Positions 22,501 to 37,240 of a stretch of DNA of 61,647 bases are shown here, one piece after another. The notes under the pieces are model-generated. The model was not told the origin of the DNA, did not search any database, and saw only the letters and a program-made list of their open reading frames with translations. Position 1 is the stretch's first letter. Each line of letters starts with the position of its first letter. Made by a program: the position numbers and the translations under genes. This stretch comes from Micractinium sp. NFX-FRZ (lineage: Eukaryota; Chlorophyta; Trebouxiophyceae; Chlorellales; Chlorellaceae): assembly GCA_029339195.1 (NCBI GenBank), contig JAPTJF010000387.1, forward strand, positions 1 to 61,647, given 5' to 3'.

Positions 22501-23409
22501 GGCACCCTGGTCCTTTGTCCTCTGCAGGTCGAGCAGGGTCTGGGCATCGGCACAAAAGCTCCCTTCTTCAACCGTATGGAGGCCCAGAGCACGCGCTTCT
22601 TCAAGCTGAACAACCCCAGCGGGAAGAGCGCGCCGATCACGCTGGTGGCGCACGCTAAAGTGGGAAACACTGTGGGAGACCTGCCCGCATACGACGCATT
22701 CCTGCTGGGCGGCCCCTACTCAGGTGAGCAAGTGAGGGGACTCTGTTGCGTGATTTCACAGAGAGTTGTTCGGTTTGCCACTTGACGGGGGGCACTCGCT
22801 AGCTGTTGCCCCTTCCCCCACCCGGCTGCACCCAGCAAGCACTGCCTGACTTCTGCCCCCTCCACCCTGCGCCCTTCCTGCAGTGCGCGGCTACAATGTG
22901 GGAGAGCTGGCGGCGAGCCGGCGGTATGCAGAGGGCGCTGTGGAGCTGCGCGTGCCGGTGCTGCGCCAGCAGCTCTACGCATTTGCCGAATATGGAACCG
23001 ACCTGGGCAGCTCAGGTGGGTGGGGTACATGAAGGAGCCTGGGTGCCTGAGTGAGGGGGGCAAGTGGGTTGGAGAAGCGCGTCAGTTCGATGTGTGGGCG
23101 GGAAAGGGCCAAGTTGAGGCAGGTGCTGCTCAATCTCAGAGATGGCCAGCGCGTTGGCTTGAGCAAGCACCGCTCTAGCTGGTGCAACATAGCTGCCCAT
23201 ATACATTGCACTCACACGCATGCCACTCTCTGGCATCTTCCGTGGGCGCAGGCGAGGTGCGTGGCAACCCCACAGAGTACTACCGCCGCGCCGGGAAGGG
23301 CAGCAGCTATGGCGCGGGCGTCAAGGTGGGCGCCCTCCGCGCCGAGGCTATTCGGGACAACAACTCGGGCCGCTGGCACGCATTCCTGGCCTACGGCGAG
23401 CGCTTCTGA
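16587..23409 (+). CDS. TOC75: TOC75, chloroplast outer-envelope protein import channel
   Basis: Omp85-family beta-barrel that forms the protein-conducting channel of the TOC complex in the outer plastid envelope. Seventeen exons: 16587-16986, 17204-17266, 17565-17705, 17934-18049, 18464-18556, 18962-19044, 19278-19386, 19736-19900, 20086-20197, 20456-20619, 20923-21013, 21187-21299, 21524-21626, 21817-21917, 22528-22723, 22884-23015, 23252-23409. Phases agree throughout and give 779 aa, close to land-plant TOC75 (about 810). Order: transit peptide, Gly run at 111-119 (TOC75's poly-Gly stop-transfer element), acidic stretch at about 135-154, POTRA repeats to about 420, then the barrel. VRGY at 684-687 is the conserved Omp85 loop-6 motif. 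The C-terminus AFLAYGERF ends in an aromatic residue, as barrels do. Exon 2 is almost purely Glu/Asp. Several introns contain copies of adjacent exon edges. Confidence 0.95.
18631..18662 (+). repeat. Copy of TOC75 exon 5 end and donor
   Basis: GTTGGTGGTCAACCAAGTGG in intron 5 is a near copy of GTCGGTGGTCAAGCAGGTGG at the exon 5/donor junction (about 18541-18560). The copy keeps a GTGGGTAG donor-like sequence. Confidence 0.75.
19448..19673 (+). repeat. Copies of TOC75 exon 7 end and exon 8 start in intron 7
   Basis: 19448-19490 repeats the exon 7 3' edge (ATCGAGGGCAGGATCGCCAA versus ATCGTTGAGGGCAGGACCGCC) and keeps the following AACGTG|GTGAGG donor. 19633-19673 repeats the exon 8 start (GTGCAAGTGGACGAGGACGG versus GTGCAAGTGGATGAGGACGG). 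One intron therefore holds a copy of the exon edge from each side, arranged like a pseudo intron-exon series. Confidence 0.85.
21378..21412 (+). repeat. Copy of TOC75 exon 12 end and donor
   Basis: GGGCAGCCTGGCGCTGGTGG is identical to the exon 12 end at 21275-21294. It is followed by CGAAGGTGGGAGG in place of CGCAGGTGAGAGG, so a usable GT donor remains in the copy. Confidence 0.85.
22121..22413 (+). repeat. 93-bp repeat pair in TOC75 intron 14
   Basis: About 22121-22213 and 22320-22413 share GCGCGAGTGAGGAG, then GAGGCCCAGGCCGCTGTGAG and AAAAACTTTGCTGACGCGCA. Start-to-start spacing is about 198 bp. They do not match an exon, so this is a duplication inside the intron. Confidence 0.85.
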
Positions 23410-23584
23410 ACGGGCTGCTGGTGGACGATGGAAGGCTACTGCAGATGCACTCCTTCTGCTGCCCCGCCTCCACACCCGCCCTGCCTTGCATGCACGCCCT
23501 GCCTTGGCTTCCCGTCGACACCTAATCCTCTGCCTCAGTTGTGCGTACTCTCATTCTTTCTCCCCACACCTTCTCTCTGGACAG

Positions 23585-23589
23585 TGTAA
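23585..23589 (+). promoter_or_regulatory. TOC75 polyadenylation signal TGTAA
   Basis: TGTAA 176 bases after the TOC75 stop. The remaining roughly 400 bases to the CPN60B start show no coding exon. The ATG at 24008 is preceded by TTGCAG, so a 5'-UTR intron could end there. Confidence 0.5.
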
Positions 23590-24007
23590 GCCAAGGCAGG
23601 GTTAAAGGGTTGCGAACTTGTGGTGGCGGCCGTCAAGGCTGGCGAAGCTCAACTTACCTAAGCCCTGGCAGCTGGGCTGGTCGAGCGATCGGCTGCAAAG
23701 CCCTTGGATTCAAAGAAATGCATCAATTTGCTCATCAGCCTGCCCCTATAAGCCAACGCCTCGACGTGCGCGACCCGCCGTGCTGGAGGCGGTACAGCCT
23801 AGCCTGAAGTACAGGGGGATGGGGCTTTGGCTACGGACAGCGACACGGGAACTTGCATATCGCGCATTGTCGACTGGCTCATAGCTGTTCCCACGGAGAC
23901 CGGGAAGGTATGGCGCCGGTGCGAGCGTGCGGGCTCTTCTGGAAGAGTTCACCAAGTGTGCTGTATGCATGGTTCTAACGCACATGCATGCACTTCCTGT
24001 GTTGCAG

Positions 24008-27000
24008 ATGGCTTCTGTCACGAGCTCAGTGGCGGCCATTAGCGGTGAGCCGTGCGTGCAGCGATGCAGCCTACCGCCAGCAGCGTCACGCCCGGAGCAG
24101 CCACAGGAAAGCGCACAATTGCAGTAGGCCACATTCGCCATGCCACCGCGCCCGCACACACGCTGCTGCTGCCCCCGCCGCTCCTGCCGCCTGCAGGTGC
24201 CTCCGCCCTCGGCGCCAGCCGGCAGCGGAGTGCCCCGCGCAGCCGCGCCACCTCCCTGCGCACCTATGCCGCCAAGCAGCTGCACTTCAACACCAATGGC
24301 GAGGCGCTGAAGCGCATGCAGGTGAGCAACAGCAGCAGCGGGTGGAGACGCCACGCTACAGCCCGGCGCCGCCGCCGCTTCTAGAGACCGCCCTCCGTGG
24401 CATCCGGCACGCCCTTCACCGATTTCATTCTATCAACCCCTGCAGGCGGGCGTGGATAAGCTGGCCAGCGTGGTTGGCGTGACCCTGGGCCCCAAGGGGC
24501 GCAACGTGGTGCTTGAGTCCAAGTACGGCTCCCCCAAGATTGTGAACGACGGTGTCACCGTGAGTGCCGGCTGTGTGCGCCGCCTGGAGCAGCGCGGCAC
24601 GCGGCCTGCTGCAGCCGCCACTTGCGTGCGCACACGGAACTCAGAACTCTTATTTGCCTCGAGTATGTTACTGTGTGTCCCACCTGCATTTGTTACTGAC
24701 ATCAACGGTCGCACATATGCTGCAGGTGGCTCGCGAGGTGGAGCTGGAGGACCCTGTGGAGAACATTGGCGCCAAGCTCGTGCGCCAGGTGCGTTCTGCC
24801 CTCTTCCTGCTGCCCCAATGCCGCTCTGCGGCACAACGTGCTGCTTGCAATGGCCAGCCCTTCCCGATGTACATCCCATCCCTCCCCACGTCGTCCACCC
24901 CTAGCAAGCCTGCTGCCTGCGGCTTGCGACAACCGACCCAACCTTCGTTCTTTTCTCTTGCTTGCTTGCCCCTCTTCAGGCCGCTGCCCGCACCAACGAC
25001 CTGGCTGGTGACGGCACCACCACCGCCACTATCCTGTCTGCGGCCATGATTGCTGAGGGCATGAAGATTGTGGCGGCGGGCGCCAACCCCGTGCAGGTGC
25101 GCTGCTGGGAAGGTTTGGAGGGGGAGGGGCTGGTGGAGGCCGTGCGTGCCAGTGCTGCCTGCCCCTCGCCACCAACTTATCCTCTTTCTGAACTGTTCCA
25201 GCAGCTGATTGTGCGGCGCCTGGTGCCCGCCCCTTTCCATTCCCAGCACCCGCACTCACTTCTCCTGATCTGTACCCTCACCCCCTCCCCCCTGCAGCTG
25301 ATTCGTGGCATGGACAAGACTGTGGAGTTCCTGGTGGGCGAGCTGAAGACCCTGGCCAAGGACGTGACCGATGAGGAGCTCAAGGATGTGGCCACCGTGT
25401 CTGCTGGCGGCAACGAGAAGGTACACATCCCTTGAAGCATACTAATGAGCAAATGTTGGGCGAGGCGATCTGATTGGGCTGGGCGGGGCGGGGCGGCGGG
25501 AACAGTAAGACAGGGTGAGGAGCTCAAGGACGTGCTTGTGTCCTCTTGTGGCAATGAGCGCATGGCTCTTGCGACAGCCTGAGCCAGGGGACCCGCTGCA
25601 GTTATCAGTTGGCAGTTGGCAGTCGGCATGTGTGTACACAACTTTCTTCCTCGCTTCACCGCCGTGTCGCACCCCGGGCTGTCCTCTCCTTCCTGCAGAT
25701 TGGCCAGCTGATCAGCGACGCGATGATGCGCGTGGGCCGTGCCGGCGTGGTGACCATGGAGGAGAGCAAGACTGCGGAGGACAGCCTGCACGTGGTGGAG
25801 GGCATGCAGTTTGACCGCGGCTACATCTCCCCCTACTTTGTCACCGACCCCGAGCGCATGGTGAGGCTCAAGGGAAGGCTTGTATGCTTTCTGGAATGTC
25901 CTGCACTGCTATGCCGTGAAGTCTGTCATCTCACCCGTCCTTTGGTTACCGACCGAGAATGCACAGCCCTTGTGCACACATGCATAACCCAGTTATGTTT
26001 TCCTTGTGATCTTCGCCCCTGCAGGTCGCTGAGTACGACAACTGCAAGCTGCTGCTGGTTGACAAGAAGATCAGCACTGCCCGCGACATGATTGGCATCC
26101 TGGAGGGCTCCATCCGCTCCGGCAACCCGCTGCTCATCATGGCAGAGGACATTGAGCAGGTGCGGCTGGTGTGCTGGGCATGCTGTGCGCTAGGTTCCAA
26201 GTGGCAGGATGCATGCTGACAGGTGGCCGGTAGTCTGGACCAGCTAGGCTGCACAAGTTGCAAGTGCAGAAGGGGGTCCCGGCGGCCTTTCCGCGCTTTC
26301 AGGAAGGGGGTCTTGGCGACCTTTCCCCGCTTCGTGTGCCCGCCTGCCCCCCACGTGCCGCCTTACCCCTCCCTCATGTATTGTTGCCCCTCCTCTGCGC
26401 TTGCCTTTGCCCCGCCTGCAGGAGGCCCTGGCCACCCTGGTTGTGAACAAGCTGCGCGGCACCTTGAAGGTGGTGGCCGTCAAGGCACCCGGCTTTGGCG
26501 AGCGCAAGTCCTCCTACCTTGAGGACATTGCCATCCTGACTGGTGAGTAGGGGGGAGAAAGAAAGTTTATCAGGGGGACTCGGGAGGGTCCGAGAGGGTA
26601 TAAGCAAGAGGGTACAAACAAACCCCTTTGTTGTCTGTTGTGAGTTTGCAAAGAGCAGGGAGCTGATAAGAAGTGATCAGATGTGTGGATGTCTGAGCGC
26701 AGTGCAGATGGCTCAACTATGCATTCAGAAGATGAGGCCTTTTGTCAGTTTACCCTAGCCTGCTGCCGTCTCAAAATATTCACATGGCCTCTCCTCCTTT
26801 CAACCCTGCAGGCGGCCAGCTGGTGAAGGATGAGCTGGGCATCAGCCTGGACAAGGCGGACGACAGCATCCTGGGCCTGGCCGCCAAGGTAGGCGAAAAG
26901 ACTTGGAGTTGACTTGTGTGGGGTTAGAAACTGGAGCGATTTGCGCTGGCCAGTTTTGGCCGATCTGCCTGTGGCCAGCCCCAGCCTGCCCTTCCTATGC

Positions 27001-29132
27001 TTCCCTATGCTGCCTGTTGGTGAGTGTAAGATACACATTCTCACCTTACCTCACTGGCCATGCTCTCTCTCTTTTGTACTCCCCGGCACAGGTGTCTGTG
27101 AGCAAGGAGCACATCACCATTGTTGGTGACGGCAGCACGCAGGCGGATGTGGAGGCGCGCGTGAAGCAGATCAAGAACCTGGTGGCCGACGTGAGCGAGG
27201 GGTAGATGTTTGTGGGTTGTAAGGCTCCTTAAGCCCAAAAGGGATGACCTCCCTGGAGGTTCTCTTCCTGCATGAGGCCTGCCTACTCTCTGTGAGTGGA
27301 ATCCTTCATTCCTTGAGCTTCTGGGTGCCAACTTTTGTTTGCTGTATTGATCCCGCCTGTGCTGTAGACTGAGGCTGAGTACGAGAAGGAGAAGCTGAAC
27401 GAGCGCATTGCGCGCCTCAGCGGCGGCGTGGCGGTCATCCAGGTTCGCCTGCACTGTTGGAGCTGTAGGCTGCGCAGCTTTGCGACGCGCTCGTTATGCT
27501 CATGCGCTTCTGAACTTTTGCGAGGGCTCCTGTCCTGCTCCCTGCGCTAAACACACAACTGGCCATCCCCTCCTCCCAACTTGCCCGTACTGCTTCATGA
27601 CACTGCAGGTGGGCGCCCAGACCGAGACTGAGCTGAAGGAGAAGAAACTGCGTGTGGAGGATGCGTTGAACGCCACCAAGGCGGCGGTGGAGGAGGGCAT
27701 TGTTACCGGCGGCGGCTGCACCCTGCTGCGCCTCTCCCACATGGTGGACGCCTTCAAGGCCACCCTGACTGACGAGGAGCAGAAGGTGGGTGGGCTTCTT
27801 TGGTGGCTGATCACAGCCATGCAGAAGGGTTTGGGCCTGTGGCTTGCTGGCGAGACCCTCCCACAGGTGGAGGGGGTCCAACACCACCCTGACGTACGAA
27901 GAGCAGGAGGTGTGTTGTTGCACAGGCACTCTCAAGGAGGCAGAGAGCGTGGGGATAGAATGGACAAGGATGGAGGTGGCAGCTGCGCGCCGGCGCTTTG
28001 TGAGCCAATAATGCGCGGCTCCGGCCAAGCCTGCTCCCCAGCCCGCAAGCGCTCTCTTTACAGGCTTTTTACGTGGCCATGATTGTCTTTTGTTTGTGCC
28101 TTGCCGCTGAGCTGCTCTCTGCTCCCTCTCAACCTTTGCAGGTTGGCGCTGACATTGTGAAGCGCGCGCTGCCCTACAGCCTGAAGCTGATTGCCAACAA
28201 CGCAGGCGACAACGGCAGCGTGGTGATGCAGGTGCGGGCGGTCAGATGGGCTAGTTGCCTTTCTTTTCTGTCTTTCTTTGGCTGCGTACATGAGCACCAA
28301 GGGCCATCAGCGGCCCGCCCTGTGCTGCCTGCCCGGCTGACCGCCGGGCGTCTCACCCTGATGCTGGTCCCCCACATCTTACCGCCCACCATATTACCCA
28401 CCAGATCGGCCTGCATCCCTTTGCATTCATGTGGGCTTGTGTTGGTGATTCTCAAGCAAAGTGCTGTGTTTGTTTCAATGGCTGCAGCGGGTGCTTGAGG
28501 ACGGCAACCCCAACTTTGGGTACAACGCGGCCACCGGCAAGTACGAGGACCTCATGAAGGCCGGCATCATCGACCCCGCCAAGGTGGGTGGTTTCAGATT
28601 AGTGTGCAGCTCGCGGAAACGTACTGTGGCAGGAAACAGCATGGGTGAGGGCGGCCCAAGGTGCATCGCCAACTGGAAAGTGCGCGCATCTGGACATTCT
28701 GTAGAGTTTGCGTAAGCGCCAGCACCCGCATCCCCACCCGTCTGTTTCCGCAATGGCTGAAAAGCGTTCCCGCGCCCCGTCCTGGCCCGCGTGCAGGTGG
28801 TCCGCTGCTCACTGGAGAATGCTGCCTCCGTGGCCAAGACCTTCCTGACCAGCGATGTAAGCGCACTGCTAGCCGCTCCGCTGCAGTGCACCTGCAGGAC
28901 CCTGCCGCAGCACCACCTGCTCTGCTGCCCTTTGCACCTGCATGGGCCTCTAGCACACTTCGTCTGTCGCACGGCGCACAGCCGCACCCACCCTTCCCTG
29001 CGCTCCCTACCTGCCTTGCTCACTGACTGCTTCTGTTAATTTTCTTTCCTCTCGCAGGTCATTGTGACTGTCATCCCAGAGCCTGAGACTGCTGGTGCGG
29101 GCGCTGATATGGGGGGCATGGGCGGCTACTAG
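24008..29132 (+). CDS. CPN60B: Chloroplast chaperonin 60 beta subunit
   Basis: Group I chaperonin subunit that assembles with Cpn60-alpha in the plastid stroma and folds imported proteins, including Rubisco large subunit. Exons: 24008-24044, 24197-24321, 24446-24559, 24726-24788, 24980-25096, 25298-25420, 25699-25860, 26025-26159, 26422-26542, 26812-26888, 27092-27190, 27368-27442, 27609-27785, 28142-28231, 28488-28583, 28797-28856, 29058-29132. This gives 581 aa with consistent phases. A transit peptide spans about 1-37. The ATP-site motif GDGTTT is at about 122-127. [62 protein letters not shown] and [13 protein letters not shown] follow in family order. [16 protein letters not shown] and the Gly-rich end GGMGGY close it. 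Beta type is preferred over alpha because of [18 protein letters not shown] and [20 protein letters not shown]. Introns 6 and 13 carry copies of the preceding exon ends. Confidence 0.95.
25515..25560 (+). repeat. Decayed copy of CPN60B exon 6 end
   Basis: GTGAGGAGCTCAAGGACGTG...TGTGGCAATGAG in intron 6 mirrors GATGAGGAGCTCAAGGATGT...GGCAACGAG at the end of exon 6 (25371-25420). The donor is lost in the copy. Confidence 0.75.
27876..27915 (+). repeat. Decayed copy of CPN60B exon 13 end
   Basis: CACCCTGACGTACGAAGAGC followed by AGGAGGTGTG resembles CACCCTGACTGACGAGGAGC followed by AGAAGGTGGG at the exon 13 donor (27763-27792). A GT remains in the donor position. Confidence 0.75.
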
Positions 29133-30268
29133 GCAGCTGCCCGGGGCGGCTACTGAGTCGCTGCCTGCAGACACACGACACGCTGCTGCGTGTGGGCGGC
29201 GCATTGGCTCCCACTCAGCACACGATAAATTTCATTTCTGCTCTCTCCTCCCCACTCCCTTCCTCCTTCTGCTAAACCCTTCCCCTGCCCTCTGAAACGC
29301 TATCAATGAACCGTGGCCTGCTGTGTAAGGCTGTCACCCGCCACGACGTGTGTCCAGCAAGTGGGGTTGGGGCCACACTGGCTGTGGCAGCAGTGTGCCG
29401 ATCCTATCCTGTTGGAGACTACAGCACCAGCAGGCATTGCAGTGTTTTGCAGAAGGACAAACACACACAGCACAGGCAGGCCCTTTAAGTGCCCCCGACG
29501 GCAGAGCAGCAGCATGCTGCATGGGCGGCAAGGGAAGCTCTTGCGGCCCAACAACTCCCGCTTGGTGTTCCTATCGCCTTGCAGCAGGAACTGCACCAGC
29601 GCCAAAGAAGTGGCCCAAACAGTAGAGGGTCGGCCGGCTGCAGGATAGACACCATGCACAACGACGACGTGCTCTACAGTCGGAAGACGCCGCACGAACC
29701 GCCGCCACACCCCTTGTCTCGCCTGAAGGGGAGGGGGAGCCTGGGATGGCGCGCCAGCTGTGACGCACAGCAGGGATGCAGCACGCGGGGGCCAAGATAA
29801 CGATGGGGGATAGGGATGAATGAAAGGAGTGTCAGGTGCCTGCATAATTAACATAGCAGGTCTGTGTATCTCCTGCATCGTCTATCTTGCCCCCGCAACG
29901 CTTGCAGCAGAAACCACGCAGAATGCAGGCCACTCTCGCCCTCGCGCAGCCGCGCGCTGTCCAGTGGAGCAGCAGGTGCATCAGGGACCCCTAGGAGGGC
30001 CTGGGGGTGCCGCATTCCAGAAGTTGGGCCCGCGATATTGGGGTCGGCCTGCCGAGAGCAGTGCGAAGGGTGAAGCGGCTAGCAGAGAAGAGGCCTGAGG
30101 AGGCGGCAGGCAGGGGGCCCAACAGCAGGGGGGAGTCGCAGTGGAGCGCGTTGGCCTGCCCACCCGCCGCCCGGCTGCCCCGCTCCGCCCGGGGCCCTGG
30201 CGCCGCAAGACGCCGCAGCCCTCCTGAGGCTTCCCCCTGCTTGTCCCCGCCTTCCTGGGTGCAGCAAG
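29133..30268. other. Intergenic: CPN60B 3' region and HEMC upstream
   Basis: A TGTAA poly(A) signal at 29324-29328 lies about 190 bases after the CPN60B stop. The rest, about 900 bp up to the HEMC start, must hold the HEMC promoter and leader. I see no exon, RNA gene or clear repeat in it. Confidence 0.55.
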
Positions 30269-33108
<2,840 letters not shown>

Positions 33109-34143
33109 GTCAAACAGCATGCTATGTCAATGCAGGCAGAGTGAATGCTTCAGCCTGCCTATGCTTCTTCGCTTCCCTTCCCGTTTGCCCCCTCCTCTTT
33201 TCCTTTCATGCTGTCCTTTCCCCTCTTGCTAATGTCTGCTGCTTTCACCCTGTTCATTCTTGACCTAACGATAACGCTTACATACCATACCCTTTAATCG
33301 AAGTCACACCCACCGTGAGGTAGTGAGATGAAACTTCAGCTTATGGTTCACGCACGCTGCCAAGATGATTTGCCAGGGAGAGTCGAATTCTGCTGAGAAG
33401 CAGTGGGTTTTCTATTATCAGATGTGGTGCAAAGGTCTGCTGGGGAAGAGGGGCCTCGAACAACCCACGTGCAGCGCACCGATGGCGGAGCACACCGATG
33501 GTTGGAATCAGGTTAATCGCGCCGCTGAGCACCAGGGACGTGAGGCCGCCGCCGTAGAGGTGCTTTCGGCTCGGATGCCAGAACTGGCACGCCAAGAACC
33601 AGGCCCAGCCCGGCGGTGCTGGCCGCCCGCCACCGCCACCGACGCCGCGGCGCGCCGCCAGATCATCAGACGCCCAACCCCTCTCCAGCGGAGGTATCGT
33701 CGTTCCGCTCGACATTTTCAATCTTCGATCGCCCACCGCGTCAAAGTTGGCATACAGTAACGGAGCACAGGCGTTGAGCGAGGAGGCCGGTGCGGCCAGC
33801 TTTTGGGGTCGGCCTGCGCTCCCAGCCGTGAAGGCTGCACGGGTGAGACCCGGGGCTGGCCTCCGCAGCCTCGGGCCAAGTCGTTTGCAACGTCCCGCGC
33901 GGGGCGTGCGCTGCCGCGAGGGTAGCCAGCGCTGCTGTCTTTCAGCTTCTATGCGGGGCGGTTTCGGAAGCCGTCGCCGCCCGGGGCCGCGTGCACTGGC
34001 AACTCTCCTGTCACCTGCCGCCGCCGCTGCCGCCGCCGCCCCAACCGCTTAACTTCTCACCGCGCCGCTTGCTTCCATGCAGGCGGGGAACAGCCTGGCA
34101 CAGCACAAGGAAGGCCCCTCACGCTGTTGATTAGGCAGTCGCC
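33109..34143. other. Intergenic between HEMC and LAZ1-like gene
   Basis: About 1 kb. The first 250 bases are pyrimidine-rich and AT-richer, as expected for a 3' UTR. The remainder is GC-rich with a GCCGCC tract near 34016-34040. Open frames here lack splice or family support. Confidence 0.5.
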
Positions 34144-37119
34144 ATGTTTTGGGACACAAAGGAGGGGCACATCATCGCCGGCCTGTGTGCCTACACGGCA
34201 CTGGCGGTGTCCATCGCACAGGTCACCTTGGCGCGCTGAGGGCCATGAGCGCCGCCTGTGCGCACATGTTTGCTACTCTGCGCTGGGGGGTTGCCACACA
34301 GGCTGTGTTTGCTGTTTGCATGACCAATCCGTGCTCGCCTCTGCCCTGCCGGCTTGGTTGCTACTGCTCTGCAGATCATCCAACACCTGCGGCACTACTC
34401 GGAGCCAGTCTTCCAGGTGTGGGGGAAGGCAGCGTGGGGTGACAAATGACCATCCTGTGCGAGGATGTCCAGCTTGCAGACACGCTTGCTCGGGCAGCCA
34501 TCCCCTTGCACGCAAGCACGCTTCAGCACCTATCGGCATCTGTGCAATCATTTCCCCCCCTGCAGCGCTACATCGTGCGCATCATCTTCATGGTGCCCAT
34601 GTACTCCATCTGCTCCTTCCCCTCCCTCATACATCCCGACCAAGGTACGATGCTGCAGCCGGTGATAATTGGTGCTGTGCAGCCGCATTACGTGCTCTAA
34701 TGCAACGCAATGCTATGAAAATTGTCACTAACAACCATTGGTTTCCCCTTCCTTTTCTTTCAGCCATCTGGTGGAACACCGTGCGCGACTGGTGAGCTGA
34801 AACATTAGGTTGCCAGGTGTTGTCTGTCAGCATCCCACACATGTGCAAGGACGGGCCTGCAGCTGGCTCAAAGTGTAGCCCTCCACAGTTGCTCGTTCAC
34901 TCCACCTGTCAACCGCGCGCGTACGATACAACTTCGCCCACGTGCAGTTATGAAGCCTGGGTGATCTACAATTTTATGTCGTTGTGCCTAGCCTACGTGG
35001 GCGGCCCCGGGGCCGTGGAAGTGAAGATGCACGGCTTCATGCTGCTGCCCAACTGGACAGCCGGCACCTGCTGCCTGCCGCCCATCCCGGTGAACGGCCG
35101 CTTTGTGCGCTACACCAAGCAGCTGGCGCTGCAGTTTGTGCTTGTCAAGCCCATCCTGGCGGCGCTCACCCTCGTCCTGTACTCCACAGACCACTACAGT
35201 GAGGGTAACTGGGCGCCCAACAACGGGTGCGCGGGCGTGGTGGGGTCCAGCGTCACTGTGCATGGGTGCGTGGGTGGCACCTGGTCATTCCGTCATGGCA
35301 GAGGATTTGCAATCTGCTGGCGGTGCCTGCAGCCACGTACTGCTGCCTGCCAACCTGCCTATTTGCGGGGCAGCCTAGTCACCCACCCTGCTGCTTCTGC
35401 TTCGCTCGGTGCCGACCTCTCTGCAGCTACCTGTGGATCACAATTGTGTACAACCTGACCTACACTGTGGCGCTCTACGGCCTGCTGCTCTTCTACCTGG
35501 GCACTCACGAGCTGCTGGCGCCCTTCAAGCCACTCCTCAAGTTTGCGCTGGTCAAGGCAGTCATCTTCCTCAGCTACTGGCAGGGGCTGTTCATTGCCAT
35601 TGCCACCGGCGCGGGCGCAATCCCCACAGGTGTGGACATACGCCGCGGGTGCATGCAGCCTGGGGGCGGCGTAGCAGGTTTCAAAGATCAAGTGCCAGCT
35701 GATCAACACTGCGCATTGCAAGCACGTTCACTGGTTCCCTGTCGCTGTCCTGCCCATGCAGCTGAGGACGGCACCAACTTGCAGAGCTGGTTGCTGTGCG
35801 TGGAGATGCTGCCGGCGGCCATCTTCATGCTGTTTGCTTTCCCCTGGGCGGAGTACGTGGTGGCGGGCGGCAACATCAGCGGCGGCAACATCACACATGC
35901 TATCAGCATCAGGTGAGGCGTGGGCACGGCACGGTGCCCAGTCAACCTCTGCTGCAGTCCATCAGCGTGTTGTTGTGCATGTGCAGCGCCTGCAAAGAAG
36001 CTCCTGCTTATTAATGACATTTTGCACATTGTTGATGCGAGATATACATGCGCACCGATCTCCTACTCATCTCTACAACCACCTGCCGCTGCCCGCGGCT
36101 ATACTGCAGGGATGTGGTGACTGACACGGTGCACCAGTTTGCGCCGGCATACCACGACTATGTTCTGTACTCTGACGGCACTCGCAAGCAGACGACGCCA
36201 CCCAAGACCGTGCGCACCCGCACATTTGTAGCAGGTGCTCATGTTGATGCACGATGTTGACAGGAGAAGCTGCTGTTGGGGTGGCATGGATGGGTGCAAG
36301 GCTTGCATCGCACGGCACAGGCTTGACGCTGGTGCCGCCGCTATGTTGCCTCATCTTCCCCGATCTGCATCTCCGTGTTCGTGTGCAGTGGGTCAGGAGT
36401 CATCGCAACAGCACCAGCACGGTGACAACCTGCTGATGAACATGGAGCTGGGAGGGGTAAGATCTATTGCATCTGAATCGGCTTCTCTTCTATTGACTGC
36501 GCCTGCTGCTTCACTTGGTGTCCGAAAGGGAAAGTGCTTGGTTCGTGTGTCTCTGCAATGCCCAGCATTGACTCATGTTGCCACTGCAGGTGAGCACATG
36601 GACCAAGTCTGCCACTGGTGGGCCACCCGCCCCAGGGCAGACGGATGAGGCAGAGGGCACTGGCGGACCTGCCGGCCTGCAAGCCCTGGGCAGCAGCGAG
36701 GACGAGCAGCTGACAGGGCCTCGCTTCACGCTCAGGTGGGCACAACTCGATTGCATGGCACTGCTGGCAGGCTTGCATGGCAGAGAGTGTCTGCAGGGAT
36801 GAAGGGCAGCAACAGACCTGCCTGTGCACACCTGCAACTTGAGGATGTCAGGAGCACAAGAACTGCATGGCCTGAGATACGACAACCCTGCCTTCTTTGC
36901 TTCAAGCCTGGCAGACGCGCTGCTGACCTTCGGCTTGCTACCTTGTGGTTATGCAGCGATGAGCAGGTGGAGTCCCCCCAGATTGGCAAGAATTCCAGAT
37001 TCTTGGTGCGCGAAGATGATGAAGGCGGTACCCAAAGTGACGGGGCGGCAGGCGGCAGCAAGAAGGGCAAGAAGAAGGCAGCAGACTGGGCCAATGTGAG
37101 CCTGGACTCCCCGCACTGA
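34144..37119 (+). CDS. LAZ1/TMEM184-type DUF300 seven-TM membrane protein
   Basis: Member of the organic solute transporter Ost-alpha/DUF300 family (plant LAZ1, animal TMEM184); in plants located at the tonoplast and linked to vacuole signalling. Exons: 34144-34221, 34375-34416, 34566-34644, 34764-34791, 34948-35226, 35427-35629, 35762-35912, 36110-36234, 36389-36456, 36590-36735, 36957-37119; 453 aa, all phases consistent. Family blocks: the first TM helix GLCAYTALAVSIAQ, MVPMYSICSFPSL, the RDCYEAWVIYNF helix start, VKPILAALTLVLYS, YNLTYTVALYGLLLFYLGTH, FALVKAVIFLSYWQGL and MLPAAIFMLFAFPW. The cytosolic tail is low-complexity and ends in a Lys-rich segment. The start MFWDTKEGH places TM1 at the usual distance. 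It converges with UTP4; the stops are only 121 bp apart. Confidence 0.92.
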
Positions 37120-37146
37120 CGCTTTCTGTTGCTACCATTCGATTTG

Positions 37147-37151
37147 TTACA
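37147..37151 (-). promoter_or_regulatory. UTP4 polyadenylation signal (TGTAA on minus strand)
   Basis: TTACA on the plus strand, 90 bases beyond the UTP4 stop and only 28 bases from the stop of the convergent LAZ1-like gene. The two 3' UTRs therefore probably overlap. Confidence 0.5.
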
Positions 37152-37240
37152 AATGACCAATCACACAAACACATGGTGGGGTACGCGGGCAGGGCAAGAA
37201 CCACAGATTTGGTGGCCCCGTCCAGGTGGCCCCCTCCAGC